This document shows positions 7,642 to 13,793 of a stretch of 13,801 bases of DNA, in pieces. Numbering within the stretch: the stretch's first letter is position 1; every line of letters starts with the position of its first letter. The notes under the pieces are model-generated. The model was given only the letters and a program-made list of their open reading frames with translations. It was not told the DNA's origin and did not search any database. Source of the stretch: Lachnospiraceae bacterium UBA4317 (GTDB taxonomy: Bacteria; Bacillota_A; Clostridia; Lachnospirales; Lachnospiraceae); assembly GCA_002394525.1 (NCBI GenBank), contig DGUF01000289.1:1-13801 (forward strand), in the 5' to 3' direction. The position numbers were made by a program, and so were the translations under genes.

Positions 7642-7695
7642 ATGGTTTTGTACAGTGGTTTCATGGCCCGGTCAATGCCCGTGTGCGTCTGCATG

Positions 7696-7726
7696 CGGTC
7701 ATGCGACGCTCCAGGCCGCGTGACCG
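7696..7726 (-). promoter_or_regulatory. Hairpin at the 5' end of the predicted rqcH transcript
   Basis: CGGTCATGCG (7696-7705) pairs with CGCGTGACCG (7717-7726) over 10 bp with one T-G pair and an 11-nt loop. If the promoter at 7740-7748 is used, this stem lies only a few nucleotides from the mRNA 5' end. There it could protect against 5'-end-dependent decay. No T run follows, so it is not a terminator. Confidence 0.45.
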
Positions 7727-7739
7727 GAGCTTTTACCGT

Positions 7740-7748
7740 AGTATATCA
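7740..7748 (-). promoter_or_regulatory. Candidate extended -10 promoter of rqcH
   Basis: On the minus strand this reads TGATATACT, a TGn extension plus TATACT. The sequence about 17 bp further upstream (TTCAGC) is a weak -35. Transcription would start near 7733 and give a leader of about 175 nt carrying the hairpin and the 15-bp repeats. Confidence 0.45.
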
Positions 7749-7786
7749 CTTCTTCCCTGATGGCTGAAAGACAAAACACAGGGCTT

Positions 7787-7807
7787 TTTTCCACAGCTTT
7801 TTCCACA
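7787..7807 (+). promoter_or_regulatory. Pair of DnaA-box-like sites
   Basis: TTTTCCACA occurs twice, at 7787-7795 and 7799-7807, in the same orientation and 12 bp apart. Each differs by one base from the DnaA consensus TTATCCACA. They sit upstream of the candidate rqcH promoter. Binding by DnaA is an inference only. Confidence 0.35.
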
Positions 7808-7903
7808 GTTTGCGATCATTGGTCCCGGCAAAGAGACTGGCGATATCAGCCGGCGGGAAAAAAGATTCCTCCATCATAAACGCAGGGAAGGGACTTTGTT
7901 TGA

Positions 7904-8087
7904 GGTTACAGTTCAGACCCACCTGAAACGCGAGGCGTTTTTGCGCGATTCTCAGCGCAAAAACCCGAGTTGAACGGAGCGCGGCGCACGCGAAGCGTAT
8001 TGACAATGCGCAGCTTTTACAATGCTCGCATTGTTATCGCCGCGCGCAACGTTACAGTTCACGCCATCGATAGGGCGTGACTGTAAC
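7904..8087 (+). repeat. Mosaic intergenic repeat with several inverted repeats
   Basis: The block starts with a copy (7904-7933) of the repeat at 1736-1800. It then has the perfect 10-bp stem GTTTTTGCGC/GCGCAAAAAC (7937-7946 and 7955-7964) and GTTGAACGG (7969-7977). GACAATGCG (8002-8010) and the 7-bp stem ACAATGC/GCATTGT (8019-8025 and 8028-8034) follow. It ends with GTTACAGTTCACGCC facing GGGCGTGACTGTAAC (8051-8065 and 8073-8087), an almost perfect dyad with one bulge. The words shared with 1736-1859 occur there in a different order. No credible reading frame crosses it. Confidence 0.75.
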
Positions 8088-8125
8088 TGTTTGAGAATTT
8101 CGACATTCTCCTGCCTAGAACTTCC

Positions 8126-8153
8126 TTGACGGTTGAAGGGAGAATGATATAAT
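8126..8153 (+). promoter_or_regulatory. Strong sigma-A promoter of the yicC operon
   Basis: TTGACG (8126-8131), a 16-bp spacer and TGATATAAT (extended -10 with a perfect TATAAT at 8148-8153) form the best promoter in the window. Transcription should start near 8160, giving a leader of about 118 nt before yicC. The inverted repeat CATTCTCC/GGAGAATG (8104-8111 and 8139-8146) brackets the -35 and touches the extended -10. Confidence 0.9.
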
Positions 8154-8180
8154 GGTTACTGGTTTACTATGCCCTGAAGC

Positions 8181-8220
8181 GTTCCGGTGTCTTTTGCGCC
8201 GGAGCATATTTTTCTTTTTC
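8181..8220 (+). terminator. Terminator-like hairpin in the yicC leader (possible attenuator)
   Basis: GTTCCGGTGT (8181-8190) pairs with GCGCCGGAGC (8196-8205) over 10 positions, including T-G wobbles, around a 5-nt loop. ATATTTTTCTTTTT follows. It lies about 20 nt after the predicted transcription start. CCGGGGC at 8220-8226 could pair instead with GTTCCGG (8181-8187), offering a competing fold. No known riboswitch was recognised. Confidence 0.6.
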
Positions 8221-8277
8221 CGGGGCGGAATGCAGACCATTTCATTATATTCGGCTCGTCAATGGGGGTAACTTCAT

Positions 8278-9156
8278 ATGATCAGAAGTATGACGGGATA
8301 CGGACGGAGCGAGATGCAGAATGACTCCTTCCGGATCGCAGTGGAAATAAAGTCGGTGAATAACCGCTATCTGGATATCGGGATCAAGATGCCCCGGCAG
8401 CTGAACCAGCTGGAGGCGCAGATCCGCGCGGAGCTCAAAAAGCACATGCTCCGCGGCAAGGTGGATGTCTTTATCTCCTGGGAGGATCTGACGGAGTCAA
8501 ACATGACCGTCAAGTACAATGACCGGATCGCCGGCGAGTACTGGAAGATCTTTCAGAAAATGTCCGAGGACTTCGGGATCGAGAATGATATCCGTGTCTC
8601 CTCCCTGGCCAGGTTTCCCGACGTGGTCACCATGGAGGAGGAGCCGGCGGATCCGGAGGGGATCTGGGAGAACCTGGAAAAGGTCATCCGGGACGCTGCG
8701 CGGATGTTTGATGCTGCCAGGGTGCGGGAGGGCGAGTTCCTCCGGACGGACCTGACGGAAAAGCTGGATGAGATGCTGGAGCATGTGGCCTTTATAGAGG
8801 AGAGGGCCCCGGGCCTGGTCGAGGACTACAGGAGGTCTCTCAGGGAAAAGGTCGCGGAGCTTCTGGAGGCTTCCAATATCGATGAGTCGAGGATCGCCCA
8901 GGAGGTGACCATCTACGCGGACAAGGTCTGTGTGGATGAGGAGCTGGTCCGCCTGCGCAGCCACATCGAGGCTGTGAAGGAGGAGCTCGGCCGGGGCGGC
9001 AGTGTGGGCAGGAAGCTGGATTTCATCGCTCAGGAAATGAACAGGGAATCCAACACCATTCTGTCCAAGTCGGATGACCGGGAGGTCTCCGACCACGCGA
9101 TCGAGCTCAAGACCTCGGTCGAGAAGATCCGCGAGCAGGTCCAGAATATCGAATAA
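8278..9156 (+). CDS. yicC: YicC/YloC family endoribonuclease
   Basis: The YicC/YloC family is widespread in bacteria, and the E. coli member is a ribonuclease involved in turnover of small RNAs. The 292-residue length is normal. The N-terminal signature MIRSMTGYGRSE opens the YicC_N domain, with EIKSVNNRYLDI following. The C-terminal DUF1732 domain ends with the hallmark segments RKLDFIAQEMNRESNT, ILSKSDD and EKIREQVQNIE. GGGGG lies about 10 nt upstream of the ATG. It is the first gene after the strong promoter and heads the conserved yicC-remA-gmk-rpoZ order of Firmicutes. The name yloC is used in Bacillus. Identification is very secure; the physiological targets in this organism are unknown. 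Confidence 0.95.
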   Translation: MIRSMTGYGRSEMQNDSFRIAVEIKSVNNRYLDIGIKMPRQLNQLEAQIRAELKKHMLRGKVDVFISWEDLTESNMTVKYNDRIAGEYWKIFQKMSEDFGIENDIRVSSLARFPDVVTMEEEPADPEGIWENLEKVIRDAARMFDAARVREGEFLRTDLTEKLDEMLEHVAFIEERAPGLVEDYRRSLREKVAELLEASNIDESRIAQEVTIYADKVCVDEELVRLRSHIEAVKEELGRGGSVGRKLDFIAQEMNRESNTILSKSDDREVSDHAIELKTSVEKIREQVQNIE

Positions 9157-9201
9157 GAAGATCTGTCGAAAGGCGGACAAGGCGGGAAGGATTGAAGGGC
9201 A

Positions 9202-9474
9202 ATGGCTGGCAGCAGACTGATACATGTCGGGTTCGGAAATATAGTCAACGCGGGCAAGATCATCGCGATCGTGAGCCCGGACTCCGCGCCCATGCGCAGG
9301 CTTGTCTCCAATGCCAGAAAGGACGGGCGCACCATTGACGCTACCCAGGGCCGCAAGACCAAGTCGGTGATCGTGATGGAAAATGACAGGATCGTGCTGT
9401 CTGCCCTGCTGCCGGAGACCATCCGCGGCAGAGCCCAGTCGGAAGAGGATCCCGCGGAAGAGGATGAGGATTGA
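9202..9474 (+). CDS. remA: RemA-type regulatory DNA-binding protein (DUF370)
   Basis: RemA is a small oligomeric DNA-binding protein that in Bacillus activates extracellular-matrix and osmoprotection genes. The 90-residue product has the family's near-invariant sequence, including RLIHVGFGNIVNAGKIIAIV (residues 5-24), SPDSAPMRRLVSNARKDGR and IDATQGRKTKSVIVMEN. After the conserved core ends at about residue 76 there is an acidic tail (SEEDPAEEDED). GGGAAGGA provides a ribosome site about 10 nt upstream. The gene lies 45 bp after yicC and 179 bp before gmk. In non-Bacillus Firmicutes the targets are largely unknown. Confidence 0.95.
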   Translation: MAGSRLIHVGFGNIVNAGKIIAIVSPDSAPMRRLVSNARKDGRTIDATQGRKTKSVIVMENDRIVLSALLPETIRGRAQSEEDPAEEDED

Positions 9475-9510
9475 AAGAAATCCTTTTCGGGGATTTATGG
9501 CGGCCCGCCT

Positions 9511-9581
9511 GAAGAACCGGCGCGAACCGGAAAATCAGGTGTCCTTGTAGCACATTTGAAAAACCGGCGCGGGCCGGAAAA
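9511..9581 (+). repeat. Two 24-bp direct repeats between remA and gmk
   Basis: Copies at 9511-9534 and 9558-9581 differ at three positions, with starts 47 bp apart. Both carry CCGG-N6-CCGG (N6 is CGCGAA or CGCGGG), which can form a short hairpin, followed by AAAA. No convincing promoter is seen in the 179-bp gap. Confidence 0.7.
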
Positions 9582-9653
9582 GAAAACGGGATATTATCAC
9601 AGGACAGCTTGGACAGGAATAGACAAGAACACATAAGACATAAGGGGGAACGA

Positions 9654-10346
9654 GTGAAGGGAAAACTGGTTGTGATCTCCGGCTTCAGCGGAGCCGGAAA
9701 GGGAACTGTGATCCAGAGGCTGAGAGAGGTGTACGACGGGTATGTCCTGTCTGTCTCCATGACGACCCGGAAGCCCAGACCCGGGGAAGTGGACGGTGTC
9801 CATTATCATTTTGTGACCAATGAGGCCTTCGAGGACCTGGTCAGAAATAACGGCCTTCTGGAGCATGCGGGTTATGCCGACCACTATTACGGCACACCCA
9901 GGGCTTTTGTCGAGGAAAATATAGCGGCCGGCAGGGATGTCCTGCTGGAGATCGAGGTCCAGGGCGCCATGCAGGTCCGCAAGCTCTTCCCGGAGGCGGT
10001 CCTGATCTTTATCTCTCCTCAGGACGCGTGGGAGCTCGAGGACCGGCTCATGGGCCGGGGCACTGAGTCGGAGGAGACCGTGACCAAGCGCCTTAACCAG
10101 GCGACCGCGGAATGTGATTATATCCCGGACTATGATTACCTGCTCATCAATAACGACGTTGATCGCTGCATGAGCTTCCTGAACCGGATCATCCGTGGAG
10201 ACAGGGAGAGTGACAGCGCAGAGGTCTTCGACGAGGAAAAGTACAAAGAGGAAGTGATCACTGGCAGCAGGCTCAAAACAGCTTTTGCGGCGGATTTTCT
10301 GTGGGGGCTGACTGAGATCCTCGCCGCCAGGGGCGGGCTTTTCTGA
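9654..10346 (+). CDS. gmk: Guanylate kinase
   Basis: Gmk converts GMP and ATP to GDP and ADP in the cytoplasm and is essential for guanine nucleotide supply. The P-loop GFSGAGKGT is at residues 10-18. SMTTRKPRPGEVDGVHYHFV forms the GMP-binding region, and LLEIEVQGAMQVR and LEDRLMGRGTESEE (lid) follow. The start is taken as GTG at 9654, because AAGGGGG lies just upstream; the frame is open back to a TTG at 9609, but that has no ribosome site. The product has 230 residues, about 25 longer than the usual 205. The last 28 residues, starting TGSRLKTAFAADF, do not look like family sequence and may come from loss of an ancestral stop codon. Confidence 0.94.
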   Translation: MKGKLVVISGFSGAGKGTVIQRLREVYDGYVLSVSMTTRKPRPGEVDGVHYHFVTNEAFEDLVRNNGLLEHAGYADHYYGTPRAFVEENIAAGRDVLLEIEVQGAMQVRKLFPEAVLIFISPQDAWELEDRLMGRGTESEETVTKRLNQATAECDYIPDYDYLLINNDVDRCMSFLNRIIRGDRESDSAEVFDEEKYKEEVITGSRLKTAFAADFLWGLTEILAARGGLF

Positions 10347-10420
10347 TCCAGCCCGGATTATTGCGAACACATTTTTGAAGCATTCAGATCATACAGATAT
10401 AGAAAGGAAAGGTTTAGTAT

Positions 10421-10861
10421 ATGATTCATCCGTCCTATGTGGATCTTATGGAAGTAGTCAATAAGGATGTGGAAGAGGGAGAGACTCCGGTCATCAACAG
10501 CCGGTATTCGATCGTGATGGCGACCGCCAAGCGGGCCCGCCAGATCGTGGACGGCGACGAGCCGCTCGTCAAGGTCTCCAGGGGTGAGAAGCCGCTCTCC
10601 ACAGCCGTCGCGGAGCTCAACCAGGGCGTGATCCGTATCCTCGCGGAGGATGAGGTAGAGGAAGACTACATCGAGGGCGAGGAGACCGATGAGGCCGATG
10701 AGGACGCTCAGATGATCGGTGAAGAGGAGATCGGGGCCGTGGCTGAGGCCGCTGAGACTGCGGATGATGCGGCAGCGGAAGCCCCGGCAGAGGAGGCGGA
10801 AGCCGAAGAGGACTCCGCTGAGCCCGAAGAGGAGAAGGAAGCCGGAGAGGAAGTCGAATGA
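10421..10861 (+). CDS. rpoZ: RNA polymerase omega subunit with a long acidic tail
   Basis: Omega helps assemble and stabilise RNA polymerase by chaperoning the beta-prime subunit. Residues 1-75 are the conserved domain: MIHPSYVDLMEV, NSRYSIVMATAKRARQI (26-42) and KPLSTAVAELNQGVI (57-71). Residues 76-146 form an extension of 71 residues in which 36 are Asp or Glu and only one is Lys, with alanine as the main spacer. Omega is normally about 60-90 residues. The ribosome site is AAAGGAAAGG. The stop overlaps the rimO start (ATGA), so the two genes are translationally coupled. The core identification is secure; the role of the tail is unknown. Confidence 0.93.
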   Translation: MIHPSYVDLMEVVNKDVEEGETPVINSRYSIVMATAKRARQIVDGDEPLVKVSRGEKPLSTAVAELNQGVIRILAEDEVEEDYIEGEETDEADEDAQMIGEEEIGAVAEAAETADDAAAEAPAEEAEAEEDSAEPEEEKEAGEEVE

Positions 10862-12222
10862 AGATCCTGTTCGTCTCACTGGGATGTGACAAAAATCTGG
10901 TCGATTCCGAGGAAATGCTGGGAGACCTGACCGCGGCGGGGCATGAGATCACGGATGACGAGGACCTGGCCGAGGCCGCCATCGTCAATACCTGCTGCTT
11001 TATCAATGACGCCAAGAAAGAGAGCATCGAGAGCATCCTGGAGCTGGCGGACCGCCGTACCTCCGGACAGCTCAGGGCCCTGATCGTCACAGGCTGTCTG
11101 GCCCAGCGCTACAGCGAGGAGATCCGGAGCGAGATCCCCGAGGTCGACGCGGTCATCGGGACGACAGCCCAGGAGACTCTGATTGAGACCCTGGAGGCGG
11201 TCCTTGGAGGCCGGGAAAAAGAGGCGGCTGACAGGGAGGAGGCCGACAGCCATGTCCTGATCCGCCTGGCGGACCTGAAAAAGAAGCCGCGTGAAAATAC
11301 CAGACGGGTCCTGACGACGGCCAACGGCTACGGGTATCTGAGGATCGCCGAGGGCTGCAGCAAGCACTGCACCTACTGCGTGATCCCGTCCATCCGCGGT
11401 CCCTACCGCAGCCTTCCCATGGAGGAGGTCCTCCGGACGGCCCGGGAGCTGGCGGCTCAGGGCGTGCGGGAACTGATCCTGGTCGCCCAGGAGACAACGA
11501 TCTACGGCACGGACCTCTATGGAAAAAAGATGCTGCCGGAGCTCCTGCGCCAGCTGGCGCAGATCGGGGAGATCCGCTGGATCCGCCTGCTCTACTGCTA
11601 TCCCGAGGAGATCACCCCGGACCTGATCGGGGTCATCCGGGACGAGCCCAAGGTCCTCCACTATATCGATATGCCCATCCAGCATGCCTCGGATGAGATC
11701 CTGAGGAAGATGGGCCGGCGGACCAGCCGCAGTGAGCTGGAGGAGACCATCGGCCTGCTAAGGAGCGAGATCCCGGATATCTGTATCCGGACGACCCTGA
11801 TCTCGGGCTTCCCCGGGGAGACGGAGCGGGACCACAGGACCCTGCGCGCCTTTGTGCGCAAAATGAAATTTGACAGACTGGGCGTCTTTGCCTATTCCCG
11901 GGAGGAGGGAACGCCGGCGGCCAAAATGCCGGCCCAGGTCCCCGCGCCCCTGAAAAAGAAGCGCCGCGGAGAGCTCATGCTCCTGCAGCAGGAGATCGCC
12001 TTTAAAAAGGCCCGGCGCATGAAGGGCAGGGTCGTCGAGGCCATCGTCGAGGGCAGGATCGTCGGCGAGGATGTCTACACGGCCAGGACCTATATGGACG
12101 CGCCCGGTGTGGACGGGACCCTCTTTGTCGAGACGAGAAGGGACCTGATGACCGGAGACCTGATCCGGGTCCGGGTCACGGGATCCGACCAGTATGACCT
12201 GATCGGTGTCCCGGAGGACTGA
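10858..12222 (+). CDS. rimO: Ribosomal protein S12 methylthiotransferase RimO
   Basis: RimO is a radical-SAM enzyme that adds a methylthio group to a conserved aspartate of ribosomal protein S12. The 454-residue product has the N-terminal MTTase domain with cluster cysteines in SLGCDKNLVDSE (Cys10), NTCCFIND (Cys46) and VTGCLAQRY (Cys80). The radical-SAM motif CSKHCTYC gives Cys167, Cys171 and Cys174. YIDMPIQHASDEILRKMGR and TTLISGFPGETERD are typical of the family, and a C-terminal TRAM domain covers about residues 375-454. GCDKNLVDSE separates RimO from the tRNA-modifying MiaB. It overlaps rpoZ by 4 bp. Identification is very secure. Confidence 0.95.
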   Translation: MKILFVSLGCDKNLVDSEEMLGDLTAAGHEITDDEDLAEAAIVNTCCFINDAKKESIESILELADRRTSGQLRALIVTGCLAQRYSEEIRSEIPEVDAVIGTTAQETLIETLEAVLGGREKEAADREEADSHVLIRLADLKKKPRENTRRVLTTANGYGYLRIAEGCSKHCTYCVIPSIRGPYRSLPMEEVLRTARELAAQGVRELILVAQETTIYGTDLYGKKMLPELLRQLAQIGEIRWIRLLYCYPEEITPDLIGVIRDEPKVLHYIDMPIQHASDEILRKMGRRTSRSELEETIGLLRSEIPDICIRTTLISGFPGETERDHRTLRAFVRKMKFDRLGVFAYSREEGTPAAKMPAQVPAPLKKKRRGELMLLQQEIAFKKARRMKGRVVEAIVEGRIVGEDVYTARTYMDAPGVDGTLFVETRRDLMTGDLIRVRVTGSDQYDLIGVPED

Positions 12223-12266
12223 GTTTTTTTGCGAGACGCGTTCAGCCACGTCGGAGAGGAGGAAAA

Positions 12267-12809
12267 ATGAATCTGCCTAATAAACTGACCGTACTGCGAG
12301 TGGTTCTGGTTCCTTTTTTTGTCGCAGCTCTGCTGATCTCCAAGACCACAGAATCCTTTAAATGGATCGCTCTTGCCCTCTTTATCATCGCGTCTCTGAC
12401 AGACCTGCTGGACGGCAAGATCGCCCGCAAGTACAATCTGGTCACGACCTTCGGAAAATTCATGGATCCCCTTGCGGACAAGGTACTTACGATCTCGGGC
12501 ATGATCTGCCTCATTGAGCTGGGCCGGATTCCCTCCTGGATCGTCGTGATCATCGTGGCCAGGGAGTTTATCATCAGCGGATTCCGCCTGATCGCCACGG
12601 AGCACGGCATCGTCATTGCCGCCAACTACTGGGGCAAGTGGAAGACCACCTTCCAGATGATCATGATCATCCTGATGATCATGAATATCCCGGCCCTGTC
12701 CCTGGTGACGGACATTGTCATGTGGATCGCCCTGATCCTGACGATCGTCTCGCTGGCGACTTATATCATGCAGAATATGGAAGTCGTAAAGACCATGGAG
12801 CTGAAATGA
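12267..12809 (+). CDS. pgsA: CDP-diacylglycerol-glycerol-3-phosphate 3-phosphatidyltransferase
   Basis: PgsA makes phosphatidylglycerophosphate from CDP-diacylglycerol and glycerol-3-phosphate, the committed step to phosphatidylglycerol and cardiolipin, in the membrane. The CDP-alcohol phosphotransferase signature D(x2)DG(x2)AR(x8)G(x3)D(x3)D is complete: Asp46, Asp49, Gly50, Ala53, Arg54, Gly63, Asp67 and Asp71. The typical start MNLPNKLTVLRVVLVP and several hydrophobic helices are present, and 180 residues is the normal length. AGGAGG lies 6 nt before the ATG. The gene is 44 bp after rimO, the usual clostridial partner. Identification is very secure. Confidence 0.95.
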   Translation: MNLPNKLTVLRVVLVPFFVAALLISKTTESFKWIALALFIIASLTDLLDGKIARKYNLVTTFGKFMDPLADKVLTISGMICLIELGRIPSWIVVIIVAREFIISGFRLIATEHGIVIAANYWGKWKTTFQMIMIILMIMNIPALSLVTDIVMWIALILTIVSLATYIMQNMEVVKTMELK

Positions 12810-12903
12810 GTTTATTGTCCACGTCCCCCGAGAGGCGTGGAGACGCGGCGCTTCGCGGGTTTTCACGCGGACCGCGTTTTCCGGTCGGAAAAGGTGAAGA
12901 ATC

Positions 12904-13635
12904 ATGAAAAATGAAGCCACAGCCCGGAAGGGGCGGGCGATCCTGATGTGTGCCGGCCAATACGAAGAGATGGAGATCCTCCGCGCTGCGGAGGATCTTG
13001 TCATAGCGGTGGACGGAGGCCTGCCCAGGCTTCTGGATGCCGGGATCAGGCTGGACCTCTGCCTGGGGGACTTTGATTCCCTGGACAGCAGATATGCCCC
13101 TTATCTGAAAAAACTGGAGGAGACGGAGCCGGAGCGAATCCTGCGCCTTCCCTGCGAAAAGGACGACACGGATACGGTCTATGCCTGCCGCGTCTGCCTG
13201 GAGCGGGGCTATAGAGAAATCTGTATTTACGGGGGCCTGGGCGGAAGGCTTGACCACACCATGGCCAATGTGCAGACCCTGGCCTGGATCAGGGACCAGG
13301 GGGGCTTCGGATGTCTGGCCGGAAAAAAGACCCTGGCCTATGTGATCCGGAAGGAGCGGGTCCTTCTGCCCGAGGGCTATGAGGGGACCTTCTCCCTCTT
13401 CGCCCTGGACGGACGGATCACGGGAGTCACGCTGGAGGGAATGAAATATCCTCTCTCCGGGGCGGACCTGACCAATACATTTCCGCTGGGCGTCAGCAAT
13501 GAGGTCCGGGCGGACCGCCGGGCGGCCGTGACGGTCCGGGAGGGCCTGGCCCTGATGATCCTGGAGGGCCGGGAGGGAGAAGAGATGTGTCAACCGTGGA
13601 GCATTGAGAGGACAGATCTGAGCGCAGAGTCCTGA
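12904..13635 (+). CDS. thiN: Thiamine pyrophosphokinase (ThiN type)
   Basis: ThiN transfers pyrophosphate from ATP to thiamine, giving the cofactor thiamine diphosphate. The 243-residue product carries the family motifs AVDGG (35-39), LGDFDS (54-59), EKDDTD (85-90) and YGGLGGRLDH (109-118), and a C-terminal thiamine-binding domain with TNTFPLGVSNE. A ribosome site AAGGTGAAG precedes the ATG. The 94-bp gap from pgsA has a weak hairpin (CCACG/CGTGG near 12829-12850) and no obvious promoter, so it is probably read with the operon. The usual clostridial neighbour after pgsA is cinA-recA, so this adjacency is a little unusual. Length is slightly above the typical 210-220 because of a short C-terminal tail. 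Confidence 0.93.
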   Translation: MKNEATARKGRAILMCAGQYEEMEILRAAEDLVIAVDGGLPRLLDAGIRLDLCLGDFDSLDSRYAPYLKKLEETEPERILRLPCEKDDTDTVYACRVCLERGYREICIYGGLGGRLDHTMANVQTLAWIRDQGGFGCLAGKKTLAYVIRKERVLLPEGYEGTFSLFALDGRITGVTLEGMKYPLSGADLTNTFPLGVSNEVRADRRAAVTVREGLALMILEGREGEEMCQPWSIERTDLSAES

Positions 13636-13646
13636 TCACAGGCCGG

Positions 13647-13793
13647 CCGCGGCACAGCCACGGGATGGAAGCGCGCAGGAAAGAATAATATCATCAGGGG
13701 GTTCGTCCAAGTCCCACCCGTTGCTGACATGCCGGAAGCAGAGTGTACGCTTCATTGGAAAAAAGCGGGAGAGAAGCGGTGCCTGTGCCGCGG
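13647..13793 (+). ncRNA. Possible structured RNA closed by an 11-bp perfect stem
   Basis: CCGCGGCACAG (13647-13657) is the exact reverse complement of CTGTGCCGCGG (13783-13793). Beyond a C-C mismatch the stem continues with CAC/GTG (13659-13661 and 13779-13781). Inside it, GAAGCG (13668-13673) pairs with CGCTTC (13748-13753), and AT/AT pairs extend this stem across a bulge. TCAG (13694-13697) can face CTGA (13724-13727). The nested pairing suggests an RNA of about 150 nt. I recognise no signature of tmRNA, RNase P RNA, SRP RNA, 6S RNA or common riboswitches. It may be the leader of a gene beyond the window. Confidence 0.35.

Noticed and set aside
7746..8006. Small reverse-strand frame over the mosaic repeat
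   Set aside because: It covers repeat DNA and DnaA-like boxes. Its peptide words match those of a reverse frame over 1358-1903 only because the DNA repeat is shared.
9609..9653. Upstream TTG start for guanylate kinase
   Set aside because: No ribosome site precedes it, and Gmk family similarity begins at the GTG at 9654, which follows AAGGGGG.
10375..10403. Possible internal promoter TTGAAG-17-TATAGA before rpoZ
   Set aside because: Transcription would start inside the ribosome-binding site at 10403-10412, leaving almost no leader, so it is unlikely to drive rpoZ.
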